64,000 bases of DNA from Flavobacterium sp. KACC 22761 (GCF_034058155.1 NZ_CP139148.1:2232001-2296000); one strand, 5' to 3'; counted from the stretch's first letter, positions 50,525 through 59,415 are shown. The notes: generated from the sequence alone by a model not told the origin. Translations and numbers: made by a program.

Positions 50525-51199
50525 ATGAATATTTTAATTGTTGAAGACAATAAGGAACTTGCCGTCGAAGTTTATGATTTTTTGTGCAATGCAGGTTATA
50601 TATGTAAAATAACGCATACTTGCGATGAAGCACTTGAAGAAGTGGCTGGCAATGATTTTGACGCGATGCTTCTTGATTTAGGATTGCCAGACGGAGACGG
50701 TTTTGAGGTTTTGAAAGCAGTACGAAAAACACAGTCAAAAATGGCGGTCATTGTTTTGACGGCTCGTGGTGAATTAGACGACAGAATAAACGGTCTGCAT
50801 TTAGGTGCCGATGATTATTTGACAAAACCTTTTGCACTGACAGAACTCAGTGCGAGATTGTTTGCCGTGATTCGCAGAATTCATGGTTTCACCTTGAATA
50901 ATTTAAGCATTCATGGATTTTTGTTGCAGCTTCAAGATTATAAAGTTAGCTATAATGAAGTGCCAATTAGTTTGACCAAAAAAGAGTTTGACATTTTTCA
51001 ATATTTGGTTTTGAATAAAAATCGAGTGATTACAAGACTGCAATTGACAGAACATATTTGGGGAGATATTCTAGAGATCAATTCTGATTCTAATTTTATT
51101 GATGTTCACGTTCGAAATCTTCGAAAAAAATTAGATAAACATACCACAATAGATTGGTTTGAAACGGTTAGAAATGTCGGTTATCGAATCAACGAATAA
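50525..51199 (+). CDS. OmpR/PhoB family response regulator
   Basis: The 224-residue regulator has a receiver domain (phospho-acceptor D51 in LLDLGLPDGDGF; KPFA switch Lys) and a winged-helix DNA-binding domain (about 130-222, LTKKEFDIFQYLVLNKNRVI, VHVRNLRKKLDK, VRNVGYRI). OmpR-type regulators bind direct repeats with an 11-base period, matching the boxes in front of the neighbouring Asr-like genes. The kinase gene starts 11 bases after its stop. Confidence 0.95.
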   Translation: MNILIVEDNKELAVEVYDFLCNAGYICKITHTCDEALEEVAGNDFDAMLLDLGLPDGDGFEVLKAVRKTQSKMAVIVLTARGELDDRINGLHLGADDYLTKPFALTELSARLFAVIRRIHGFTLNNLSIHGFLLQLQDYKVSYNEVPISLTKKEFDIFQYLVLNKNRVITRLQLTEHIWGDILEINSDSNFIDVHVRNLRKKLDKHTTIDWFETVRNVGYRINE

Positions 51200-51210
51200 A
51201 AGATTAATTT

Positions 51211-52548
51211 GTGAAGATAAAACACCAATTGGCTATTTTTAATGCACTGACACGTTTGTTGGTGATTTTGATTTTATGGTTGATGTTGCCCATATTGGTA
51301 GAAAATGTGGTTTATAGGCATATCAACAACGGCTTGGTTGAAAAAAAGAAAAAATTCATTGATCATTTGAATAAAAAAGAAATCGATGATTTTATTCAGA
51401 ATGCCGATGATTCAACCGAAACCTATTCTCAATTTTCGACACTGCACAGCGAATTTTTGGTACTGTCTAAAATTCCAATAAAAGATAATGAGAAAAAGAC
51501 TTTTTTCAATAATGAATACCGAATTATTGAAGGCGAAGAAAATGAATATCGAATTCTGCAATATCATTTTACTTATGAAAATCAAGGGTATCAACTCGAA
51601 ATTGGTAGCAGTTTAAGCGAAGTAAACGATTTGACCTTTATTATCCGATTCTTTATTATTATTGTTTTGGTGGTTATTCTGCTCGTTACTTTTTTGGCAG
51701 ATACCGTTTATATCGAATATCTTTTAAAACCGTTTTATAAAATTATCGATACAAAAATAAAACGTGTCAATGAGCCAGAAGGTTTTGATCATACTCCAAT
51801 AAAAGCAAATTCTAGAGATTTTAGAGAACTAGATTTGGTGTTGAACCAAATGATGGACCGAATTACGGAACTTTTTAAGAAAGAAAAACAATTCATTTCA
51901 AATGTTTCACATGAATTGCTTACGCCAATTGCATTGCTGAAAAGTAAATTCGAAAATTTATTACAAAATGAATCTTTAGATGATAATGCCGTTGATAAAA
52001 TAGTAGGCTCGCTGAAGACATTAGACATGCTGAAAAAAATAATTAATAATTTGTTGCTGATTTCCCGAATTGAAAACAATCAATATGAGGCAAACGAAGA
52101 GATTAATTTTTATGAAATTGTCAATGACTTGCAGGAAGATTTAGAAGATCGAATTGAAGATCGAGAAATTGAGTTTGTAAATAAAATGGAGCATGATTAT
52201 GTTTTTAAAGGAAACAAAACGCTCATTCATATTTTGGTTTATAATTTGGTTACAAATGCTATAAAATACAATCGACCAAACGGAAAAATTATTGCCGAAG
52301 ATGGTTTTGAAAAAGGACATTATTTTATTTCTATAAAAGATACAGGTCTTGGAATGAGTGAGGCACATATCGAAAAAATATTTAACCGATTTGCAAGAAT
52401 CAGCTCTGATCAGGACGGGCAAGGTTTAGGCCTCGCAATTGCCGAAAGTATTGCTTCTTTTCATCATATTGAAATCAAAGTAGAGTCAAAAATTAACGTC
52501 GGAACAACATTCACCTTAATTGTTCCGGAGCCTCTAAAACATAATTAA
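51211..52548 (+). CDS. Sensor histidine kinase
   Basis: The 445-residue partner kinase has two membrane helices (about 10-30 and 143-166) enclosing a periplasmic sensor of about 110 residues, a HAMP-like linker, then H-box FISNVSHELLTPIALLKSK, N-box LVYNLVTNAIKYN, and G boxes DTGLGM and GQGLGLAIAES. The start is a GTG. The sensor domain is charged and unfamiliar; its ligand cannot be predicted. Confidence 0.94.
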   Translation: MKIKHQLAIFNALTRLLVILILWLMLPILVENVVYRHINNGLVEKKKKFIDHLNKKEIDDFIQNADDSTETYSQFSTLHSEFLVLSKIPIKDNEKKTFFNNEYRIIEGEENEYRILQYHFTYENQGYQLEIGSSLSEVNDLTFIIRFFIIIVLVVILLVTFLADTVYIEYLLKPFYKIIDTKIKRVNEPEGFDHTPIKANSRDFRELDLVLNQMMDRITELFKKEKQFISNVSHELLTPIALLKSKFENLLQNESLDDNAVDKIVGSLKTLDMLKKIINNLLLISRIENNQYEANEEINFYEIVNDLQEDLEDRIEDREIEFVNKMEHDYVFKGNKTLIHILVYNLVTNAIKYNRPNGKIIAEDGFEKGHYFISIKDTGLGMSEAHIEKIFNRFARISSDQDGQGLGLAIAESIASFHHIEIKVESKINVGTTFTLIVPEPLKHN

Positions 52549-52575
52549 AAGTTAATTTTTTCGGAATGGTTTAAT

Positions 52576-52610
52576 CTTCATTTTGTCTTCATTTAGTGAT
52601 TCTATCTTTG
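52576..52610 (+). promoter_or_regulatory. Promoter with direct-repeat response-regulator box, Asr-like gene 3
   Basis: CTTCAT at 52576-52581 and 52587-52592 (period 11) with TATCTTTG at 52603-52610. The distance from the second CTTCAT to the -7 element is 16 bases, identical to the box at 49771. Confidence 0.65.
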
Positions 52611-52656
52611 AGGTATAATAATAGAAGTAATAAACAAATCAGTAAAATTTTTAATT

Positions 52657-52848
52657 ATGAAAAAAATAGTAATGCTTGCAGTAGCTGTTCTAGGAACAGT
52701 GGCAATGGTAAATGCTCAAACAACTCCAACTCAAGCTAAAACAGCTCCAGCAAAAGAAGCTAAAGCTCCAGCAAAAGAGAAAAAAGCAGACAAAAAAGCT
52801 AAAAAAGCAGAGGCAGCTAAGCCGGAGACAGCAAAAACTCAAAAATAA
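52657..52848 (+). CDS. Small exported Lys/Ala-rich (Asr-like) protein 3
   Basis: The 63 residues have a signal peptide (MKKIVMLAVAVLGTVAMVNA) and a repetitive cationic tail of PAKEAKAP and EKKADKKAKKAE type. The AVLG-xxx-MV-x-A signal core is shared with the two genes upstream of the two-component system. It carries its own copy of the regulator box and a terminator after it, so it is a separate transcription unit of the same regulon. Confidence 0.82.
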   Translation: MKKIVMLAVAVLGTVAMVNAQTTPTQAKTAPAKEAKAPAKEKKADKKAKKAEAAKPETAKTQK

Positions 52849-52915
52849 AAAAATATAAGTTTGCCTTGGCAGGCTTTGTGTGGATTATAAAAGGTTTTAA
52901 AAAATTTGGTAGAGA

Positions 52916-52947
52916 AAAAAGCTGGTGGAGAAATCTACCAGCTTTTT
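52916..52947 (+). terminator. Terminator after Asr-like gene 3
   Basis: aaaaagctggt (52916-52926) pairs with accagcttttt (52937-52947). Confidence 0.82.
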
Positions 52948-53031
52948 GTTCTTTGTTTTTGAGTTAAATTTTTGATAATTAAAAGCAATAAAATTTTCAT
53001 TCTTTGTTACTTTTGCTTAAAACTATAACTA

Positions 53032-54267
53032 ATGATCCTTCGTTTTGTAATTCTGTGTGCCCTTTTTCTGCTTATTGAATTTTATTCCTACCAAGCCTTT
53101 CGTACTTTAATAAAAACGAGATGGATTTTAATAAGCTACCAGATAATAAGTTTCTTGCTTTTAGCATTTATCATATATTCTTTTACTCAGTTTGACCGCT
53201 CAGTAGGGCAAACCAAGCAAACCATGTTTACAATGGGGCTAATGTTATTGGTTTATGTTCCAAAAATCGTTCTTACTTTAGTAATGTTTGGTGAAGACAT
53301 TTTTAGAATTGGTGCAAGCCTTTTGAATTATTTCATGTATAATGCACCTAGAAAAGAAATAATGCCAGATCGAAGAAAATTCATTAGCCAAATTGCTTTA
53401 GGTTTGGCAGCTGTGCCTTTTTTGTCTTTGATTTACGGAATTTTTGAAGGAAAATATAATTTCAAAGTAATCAAACAGACTGTCTTTTTTCCAGATTTGC
53501 CAGATGCTTTTGATGGATTTAGAATTACACAAATTTCAGATGTTCATAGTGGCAGTTTTGATAATCCCGAAAAGATAAATTACGCCATCGATTTGATCAA
53601 TGAACAAGAGGCTGATATGATTTTGTTTACGGGTGATATCGTAAATACACATGCAAAAGAAATGCATCCGTGGTTGGATACTTTTAGCCGAATCAAAGAT
53701 TATAAGTATGGAAAATTTTCTGTTTTAGGAAATCACGATTATGGCGAATATGTGACTTGGCCATCTGAAAAAGACAAGGAAGAAAATTTTCAAGAAATCA
53801 AAAAACTTTACGGCCAAATTGGTTTTAAATTGATGCTGAACGAGCATACGTATATTCAGAAAGGCGATGATAAAATCGCTTTGATTGGAGTGGAGAACTG
53901 GGGAGTTAATTTTAAAAAGGCTGGAGATTTAAATAAAGCCTCTGAAAATGTTGCTAAAGAAGATTTTAAAGTTTTAATGAGCCACGATCCAAGTCATTGG
54001 GATGCCGAAATTAAAGATCATCCTAAGAACTTTCATTTGACATTGGCAGGACATACACACGGAATGCAGTTTGGAATTGAGATTCCGGGTTATTTTAAAT
54101 GGAGTTTAGCACAATATATTTACAAACAATGGGCAGGTTTGTACGAAACTGCCGGAAGATACGTTTATGTTAACCGTGGATTTGGTTTTCATGCTTATCC
54201 AGGACGAGTTGGAATTATGCCTGAAATAACAGTGATTGAACTAAAAAAGGGCAAGAATGTGGCTTAA
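53032..54267 (+). CDS. Membrane-anchored metallophosphoesterase
   Basis: The 411 residues start with three to four membrane helices (about 1-95), then a further hydrophobic stretch (RRKFISQIALGLAAVPFLS) and a calcineurin-like phosphoesterase domain (about 160-400) with all metal motifs: ISDVHSG, TGDIVN, LGNHDYGEY and LAGHTHGMQFG. It resembles YaeI-type enzymes acting on lipid or cell-wall phosphates. TACTTTTG at 53008-53015 is the promoter element. Confidence 0.92.
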   Translation: MILRFVILCALFLLIEFYSYQAFRTLIKTRWILISYQIISFLLLAFIIYSFTQFDRSVGQTKQTMFTMGLMLLVYVPKIVLTLVMFGEDIFRIGASLLNYFMYNAPRKEIMPDRRKFISQIALGLAAVPFLSLIYGIFEGKYNFKVIKQTVFFPDLPDAFDGFRITQISDVHSGSFDNPEKINYAIDLINEQEADMILFTGDIVNTHAKEMHPWLDTFSRIKDYKYGKFSVLGNHDYGEYVTWPSEKDKEENFQEIKKLYGQIGFKLMLNEHTYIQKGDDKIALIGVENWGVNFKKAGDLNKASENVAKEDFKVLMSHDPSHWDAEIKDHPKNFHLTLAGHTHGMQFGIEIPGYFKWSLAQYIYKQWAGLYETAGRYVYVNRGFGFHAYPGRVGIMPEITVIELKKGKNVA

Positions 54268-54340
54268 TTCGTTAAAAATGCTACATTTGTAGAATATTTG
54301 CCTCTTTGTAGTAAATTAAAAAATTTAAATTTTTGGTTTT

Positions 54341-54643
54341 ATGTCAAAATTTGGAGAACTAATAAATGCTCAAGTCCCTGTGTTGATTGACTTTTACACA
54401 GATTGGAATGAATCGTCAGTATCTATGCATCCTGTAATTAAGGACGTTGCGGCTGCACTTGGTGATAAGGCCAAAGTAATCAAAATTGATGTAGATAAGA
54501 ATCAAGAACTAGCTGAGGCTCTTCGTATTAAAGGCCTTCCGACGCTAATGATTTATAAAGAGGGACAAATGATCTGGAGGCAGTCAGGCGAGCTTGATGC
54601 AAATACAATTATAGGAATTGTTCAAGAACAGTTCAACCAATAA
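54341..54643 (+). CDS. Thioredoxin-fold protein without the CxxC motif
   Basis: The 100 residues keep the thioredoxin fold: VPVLIDFYTDWNE at the active-site strand, VIKIDVDKNQELAEALRIKGLPTLMIY with the cis-Pro (in part), and a C-terminal helix. The redox WCGPC is replaced by WNESSV, so no dithiol exchange is possible; a partner-binding or chaperone role is likely. It is transcribed with the phosphoesterase or alone. Confidence 0.9.
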   Translation: MSKFGELINAQVPVLIDFYTDWNESSVSMHPVIKDVAAALGDKAKVIKIDVDKNQELAEALRIKGLPTLMIYKEGQMIWRQSGELDANTIIGIVQEQFNQ

Positions 54644-54666
54644 TACAAAACTTTTGTGATGTTGTT

Positions 54667-55305
54667 TTAGTGAATAACATCAAACGCATACCCATTTTCT
54701 TTTAAAAAATGTAATGTTTTTGGCAATGCAAATTTTAAATTTTGCGATGCTTTTATACTGTCATGAAAAACAATTACACTTCCTGAAGTTACGTTTTTAG
54801 TCACATTTTCAAGACATTTTTCTGGCGTAATCGATTGGTCAAAATCGGCGCTTAAAACATCCCACATTACTATTTTGTAGCCCAAGCCACGCAATATTTT
54901 AGATTGTGCTTTTTTGATTTTTCCATAAGGAGGACGAAACAGTAAACTGTTTAGTTTTTTTTCATTGGCTAAAATCGAAGCGCAGGTTTTAACGTTTTCG
55001 ATATATTCGTTTGTTTGGCTTTTCCATCCATTTATATGGTTCATGGTATGGTTGCCAATGGCATGTCCCTCGGCAATTAATCTTTCGAACAAGTTGGCAT
55101 TTGCATTTATATTTTTTCCAATACAGAAGAAAGTAGCTTTGGCATCAAATTTTTTCAATTCAGACAAAACCCAATCTGTAATTTCTGGAGTAGGGCCATC
55201 ATCAAAAGTGAGGTATATTTTCTTTTCCTTGTTTGGAATATCCCAACAATACTTAGAAAACACCGTTTTTATAAATGAATTAGTTTTGACCCAATAAAAG
55301 CTCAT
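54667..55305 (-). CDS. Polysaccharide deacetylase family protein
   Basis: A 212-residue NodB-domain enzyme. The metal motifs are LTFDDGPTPE and HTMNHINGW (metal-binding His), with RPPYGKIKKA, WDVLSADFD and FHDS. No signal peptide is visible; the N-terminal part (FIKTVFSKYCWDIPNKEKK) is hydrophilic, so cytoplasmic or peripheral. Likely deacetylates an N-acetyl sugar in a glycan or lipid-linked precursor. Confidence 0.92.
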   Translation of the reverse strand: MSFYWVKTNSFIKTVFSKYCWDIPNKEKKIYLTFDDGPTPEITDWVLSELKKFDAKATFFCIGKNINANANLFERLIAEGHAIGNHTMNHINGWKSQTNEYIENVKTCASILANEKKLNSLLFRPPYGKIKKAQSKILRGLGYKIVMWDVLSADFDQSITPEKCLENVTKNVTSGSVIVFHDSIKASQNLKFALPKTLHFLKENGYAFDVIH

Positions 55306-55336
55306 TTTTGAATGGATTTACAGATACTGTAAAATT

Positions 55337-55377
55337 AAAAAATGCAGTGCTATTTATCTAACAGCACTGCATTTTTT
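55337..55377. terminator. Bidirectional-type hairpin between DUF2723 and the deacetylase
   Basis: aaaaaatgcagtgct (55337-55351) pairs with 55363-55377. Terminates the minus-strand DUF2723 gene upstream of the deacetylase. Confidence 0.85.
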
Positions 55378-55402
55378 TAATCAGTATATTTTTCGTATAT
55401 TA

Positions 55403-58400
55403 TTATTCTTTTTCGCGTCCGAAACGTTCGAATACATTTACGTATGTGTTAAAAGTCTTTTTGTGTTTTTCGTAGAATGCTTTGTCGTTATTGCGATCCA
55501 TTACTTGTAAAAGACTTCTGTAACGCTCAATATCAGTAATAATATCTATAGCAAGGTCAGTTTGGTCTCCAGGAGGCAATGTTGCGTAATAGTTTAGGTT
55601 TTCATTGTATTTTTTAACCAATCTGTTAAGCAATTCTCGCGCTTTTGCAGTTTCTCCAACTTTGTAATATCCGTTTGTAAAAGGCTCAACTAATGAATAA
55701 TATCCAAATTTGTCCAAAGGCATTTTTGTCATTGCTAAATTGATTACGTTTTTAGCTTTGTCAATTTTGCCTTCTGCAATAAGCTGATCCATTAAACGAG
55801 ATAAATTGGTGCGGTAGGTAATACTGTTTCTTCTGGTTTCAGGATCGTGATAAATTTTATCACTTTCGCTGTTGCCCCAATCCCATTTCATTACGATATC
55901 ATACATTTTATCGGCGTCAATTTGCCCCATATCCATTGGTCCGCCATCTTTTGATGGAACATTTCTGATAGGAACTAATTTGTAAACCATTCCGTCTAAC
56001 TGCAAATAGTTTTTCAGCCATAAGTAATCTTCATCATCAAAAGCGCCACCACTAAAGTAAATTGGACGTTTCCAGTTGTTGTTAGCCAAGATGTCAAGCA
56101 TCATTAAGCGGTTTTTGTATATCGCGCTTCCTTTGATGTCAATATCCAAATAAGGAACAATTGAGTCATTGTATTTAGGATTGATAACCTTGTTTTTGAT
56201 GATAGCATCTTTGTCAACAGGAACTCTGATTTTGTTTGTTGGGTAAAAGTGGATTGTTTGTCCATTTTGAAGACCAACAGTTGATTTAGGATTTTTGATA
56301 AAATCGATAAAATCATTGATGTTCCAACGTGTGTCAATTTTTTGGATAAAAGCTACATAATCCAGCTTATCTCCCACATAATCATCATGAGTAAATGATA
56401 TCGGCAGTGGGTTTGATTCATAAGCTTTGGCTTTCATTTGATCAATGTACCAATCGGTCATGAACAAGCTTGTATTTACGATTTTGACATCGGTTCTAAA
56501 ATGCTCAATTTCCTGAGCGTACCATAGTGGGAATGTATCGTTGTCACCAATGGTGAATAAGATTGCATCCTTGTCACATGAGCTCAAATAAGCTTTTGCC
56601 ATTGCAACAGCTGTGTATCTTCCAGATCTGTCGTGGTCATCCCAGTTTTGAGAAGCCATTAAAATTGGAGCAGCTAATAAACTTCCTGCTATAATTACTG
56701 GTCCTGCAATTTTTGGAGCAATATATTTCTGGATGCTTTCATATAAGGAATAAACTCCAAAGCCAATCCAGATAGCAAAGACATAAAATGATCCTACAAG
56801 TGCATAATCTCTCTCACGAGGCTCAAAAGGTCTTTCGTTCAAATAAATTTTTAATGCAATTCCGGTGAATAAGAATAATGCCAGAAGCACATAAAAACTC
56901 TTAAGATCTTTGTTTGCATGATACATTATTCCGATAAGTCCTAAGATGAAAGGAAGGAAATAATAAACATTACGTCCTTTGTTGTTTAAAACATCTGAAG
57001 GTAGATTTTCCTGTGAACCCAAATGCAATGAGTCAAGAGGCCTGATGCCGCTGATCCAGTTTCCGTCAAGATTGTCGTATTTTCCTTGAACATCGCTTTG
57101 GCGTCCAACAAAATTCCACATTAAATATCTCCAGTACATGTATCCGAATTGGTATTCGAACATGAAAGCGAAGTTGTCAGTCGCAGATGGTTTTTCGATA
57201 ATTAAATAATCTTTATAGCTATTTAGGAATTTTACATAACCTTCATTGTCAATTTGTTTTTGGGCATAAGCTTTTCTGAATTCAGAAACTGTTTTTTCAA
57301 CTTCGTTTCTTAATTGAGCAGTCGCTTTGTTGTATTCATCTTCACTTAACTGGCTTGCATCAATTCCGTATTTTGCTAAATCTTCCTCATAATTGTAATT
57401 CGGATTGATTTTGAATTTAGGCGGATTTGTGAAGTTGATATAGTTTTGAATATGAGCAGTTTCAGTGCTCCACATTCTTGGCAGAATCGTTTTTTGATTG
57501 TCGTCAGAATTTTGATCTGCGTTTTTGTAATTGTTGGTAATAATGTATTTACCAGTTTTATAATCTCTTTCGTAGTTTGGTTTTTTGTCTAAATAAGGCG
57601 TTTTTTCATCAAGACCAGCAAAAACTTCGGTATATTGAGGACCATAGAATAAAGGATTTACACCATATTGTTCACGATTGTAATAAGCTAAAACCTCAAT
57701 AGCGTCTGATGGTTTGTTTTCGTTGATTACCGTATTTGCATTCGCACGAACCGGAAGCATCATCCAAGTTGAAAAACCAATTAGGATAAATAAAATACAA
57801 AGGATAATTGTGTTATAAAAAATAAGTCCTTTTCGTTTGGTGAATTTTAATCCGAAATAAAAGAAAGCTACAAATAAAAGTGCAACAAAAATGGTTCCTG
57901 AATTAAAAGGTAATCCCACGCTGTTTACCATGAAGATTTCAGTTTTTCCGAAGAAAGCCATCGTTAAAGGCAAAAGCAATTTGAAAATGAACAACAAAAT
58001 TCCAATTACAACTACATTAGCAATTAGGAAATTTTTAATAGTAACTTTTTCGTAGTGTTTGAAATAGTAAAGAAAACCTATCGACGGGATTGTCAATAAT
58101 GCCATGAAGTGAACACCAAATGAAAGTCCGACAACTAATGAAATAATCAAAAGCCATTTGTTTCCTTTTGGTTTGTCCATGTCTTGTTCCCAACGAAGAC
58201 CAAGCCAGAAAAGCAACGCAATTAATAAAGATGCCATTGCATAAACTTCTGCTTCAACTGCATTGAACCAAAAACTGTCTGAAAAAGTGTAAGCAAGAGC
58301 GCCTACAAAAGAGCTTCCTAAAATAACTACAGAATTGTTTTGGTCAATTTCTGCAAAACGTGCTACGATCTTTTTTAAGATCATTGAAGAAGACCAGAAC

Positions 58401-58684
58401 ATAAATAAAATTGTAAATGCACTAGAAAAAACAGACATCATATTAACCATTACGGCTACATGTTGCGCATCGATAGCAAACATGGCAAAAAAAGCTCCCA
58501 TCATCTGGAATAAAGGTGCTCCTGGTGGGTGACCCACTTCAAGTTTGGCTGCTGTGGCTATATATTCTCCACAATCCCAAAAACTCATTGTAGGTTCGAC
58601 GGTTAAAGTATAAGTAATTAAAGCGATTGCAAATGCAAACCAACCAATAATAGTATTCCATTTATTGAAATTGAATTGTGCCAT
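55403..58684 (-). CDS. DUF2723 membrane protein (GT-C-like glycosyltransferase)
   Basis: A 1093-residue protein with about ten to twelve membrane helices in the first 700 residues and a soluble C-terminal half. The N terminus has FWDCGEYIATAAKLEVGHPPGAP, like the acidic first loop of PMT-type glycosyltransferases. Repeats of tetratricopeptide-like helices end the protein (RELLNRLVKKYNENL). DUF2723 proteins are widespread in Bacteroidota and are thought to transfer sugars from lipid carriers; the acceptor here is unknown. Confidence 0.88.
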   Translation of the reverse strand: MAQFNFNKWNTIIGWFAFAIALITYTLTVEPTMSFWDCGEYIATAAKLEVGHPPGAPLFQMMGAFFAMFAIDAQHVAVMVNMMSVFSSAFTILFMFWSSSMILKKIVARFAEIDQNNSVVILGSSFVGALAYTFSDSFWFNAVEAEVYAMASLLIALLFWLGLRWEQDMDKPKGNKWLLIISLVVGLSFGVHFMALLTIPSIGFLYYFKHYEKVTIKNFLIANVVVIGILLFIFKLLLPLTMAFFGKTEIFMVNSVGLPFNSGTIFVALLFVAFFYFGLKFTKRKGLIFYNTIILCILFILIGFSTWMMLPVRANANTVINENKPSDAIEVLAYYNREQYGVNPLFYGPQYTEVFAGLDEKTPYLDKKPNYERDYKTGKYIITNNYKNADQNSDDNQKTILPRMWSTETAHIQNYINFTNPPKFKINPNYNYEEDLAKYGIDASQLSEDEYNKATAQLRNEVEKTVSEFRKAYAQKQIDNEGYVKFLNSYKDYLIIEKPSATDNFAFMFEYQFGYMYWRYLMWNFVGRQSDVQGKYDNLDGNWISGIRPLDSLHLGSQENLPSDVLNNKGRNVYYFLPFILGLIGIMYHANKDLKSFYVLLALFLFTGIALKIYLNERPFEPRERDYALVGSFYVFAIWIGFGVYSLYESIQKYIAPKIAGPVIIAGSLLAAPILMASQNWDDHDRSGRYTAVAMAKAYLSSCDKDAILFTIGDNDTFPLWYAQEIEHFRTDVKIVNTSLFMTDWYIDQMKAKAYESNPLPISFTHDDYVGDKLDYVAFIQKIDTRWNINDFIDFIKNPKSTVGLQNGQTIHFYPTNKIRVPVDKDAIIKNKVINPKYNDSIVPYLDIDIKGSAIYKNRLMMLDILANNNWKRPIYFSGGAFDDEDYLWLKNYLQLDGMVYKLVPIRNVPSKDGGPMDMGQIDADKMYDIVMKWDWGNSESDKIYHDPETRRNSITYRTNLSRLMDQLIAEGKIDKAKNVINLAMTKMPLDKFGYYSLVEPFTNGYYKVGETAKARELLNRLVKKYNENLNYYATLPPGDQTDLAIDIITDIERYRSLLQVMDRNNDKAFYEKHKKTFNTYVNVFERFGREKE

Positions 58685-58878
58685 ATTTAGGTGTTAAAAT
58701 TTTGTATGTTTTCTATCCTACAAAGAAAATGTTTTTTTATGTAAAGAAACGAGCATTAACAAAAAATTCTGTAAAACTCTAAGTTAAAAGTAATGTATTG
58801 TCAATGAGATGATTCCGTTAATGGACGAGATTTAAATGTGAAAAAAAACAAAAAAAATGATTTTTTTTCTTCAAAAAG

Positions 58879-58909
58879 TTTGCAAAAACTAAATAAAGCC
58901 TTAAATTTG
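58879..58909 (+). promoter_or_regulatory. Promoter of tRNA-Gln copy 1
   Basis: TTTG at 58879-58882 and TAAATTTG at 58902-58909 with 19 bases between: a textbook Bacteroidota promoter. Confidence 0.75.
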
Positions 58910-58929
58910 CACTCGCTTAACCGCACTGC

Positions 58930-59000
58930 TGGTCTATGGTGTAATGGTAACACTACGGTTTTTGGTGCCGTCTTTCTAGGTTCGAGTCCTAGTAGACCAA
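58930..59000 (+). tRNA. tRNA-Gln (anticodon TTG), copy 1
   Basis: A complete cloverleaf of 71 bases. Acceptor tggtcta pairs with tagacca, D-arm gtgt/acac, anticodon stem acggt/gccgt with loop ttttggt (anticodon TTG), T-arm ctagg/cctag with ttcgagt loop, discriminator A. No CCA is encoded. A terminator follows immediately. Confidence 0.96.
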
Positions 59001-59003
59001 CAG

Positions 59004-59036
59004 AAAAGCCTCTCGGAAATGAGAGGCTTTTTTTTA
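59004..59036 (+). terminator. Terminator of tRNA-Gln copy 1
   Basis: aaaagcctctc (59004-59014) pairs with gagaggctttt (59021-59031), loop ggaaat, then T residues. Confidence 0.9.
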
Positions 59037-59058
59037 TGCAAAAAAGTTTTAAATAAAA

Positions 59059-59089
59059 TTTGCATAAAATAAATAAAGTTCTAATTTTG
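59059..59089 (+). promoter_or_regulatory. Promoter of tRNA-Gln copy 2
   Basis: TTTG at 59059-59062 and TAATTTTG at 59082-59089 with 19 bases between, the same layout as for copy 1. Confidence 0.75.
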
Positions 59090-59109
59090 CACCCGCTTAA
59101 CCGCACTGC

Positions 59110-59180
59110 TGGTCTATGGTGTAATGGTAACACTACGGTTTTTGGTGCCGTCTTTCTAGGTTCGAGTCCTAGTAGACCAA
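59110..59180 (+). tRNA. tRNA-Gln (anticodon TTG), copy 2
   Basis: Identical in sequence to copy 1 and exactly 180 bases downstream, with the same cloverleaf and TTG anticodon. Confidence 0.96.
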
Positions 59181-59183
59181 CAG

Positions 59184-59214
59184 AAAGCCTCTCAGAAATG
59201 AGAGGCTTTTTTTT
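59184..59214 (+). terminator. Terminator of tRNA-Gln copy 2
   Basis: aaagcctctc (59184-59193) pairs with gagaggcttt (59200-59209), then T residues; one base differs in the loop from copy 1. Confidence 0.9.
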
Positions 59215-59252
59215 ATGCTTTAAAATTAGGGTATTTTCTAGATGTTTTTTTA

Positions 59253-59367
59253 TCGCAAAGCGCGCTAAGGTATGCGCAAAGTGCGCTAAGTATCTTTTTA
59301 AAGAATGTTGAGTTCGCAAAGTTTTATGTGTCTTATTTTGAATATAGCCCGTGGTTTCAACCACGGG
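59253..59367. repeat. Repeat-rich spacer (gcgcaaag words and CCCGTGG palindrome)
   Basis: Words of the type atcgcaaagcgcgctaag and gcgcaaagtgcgctaag repeat at 59253-59289, and cccgtggtt/aaccacggg forms a 9-base-pair hairpin at 59348-59367. Both look like dispersed elements. Confidence 0.6.
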
Positions 59368-59415
59368 AAACTTATAGGGAAAGACTTAATTTTTGGAAGG
59401 CTTATTGGAGAAGGC

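Noticed and set aside
58801..59364. A 187-residue minus-strand ORF and two plus-strand ORFs (58838-59056, 59060-59311) with duplicated GLLGLEPRKTAPK segments
   Set aside because: They are read through the two identical tRNA-Gln genes and their terminators; the apparent protein repeat is the tRNA duplication.
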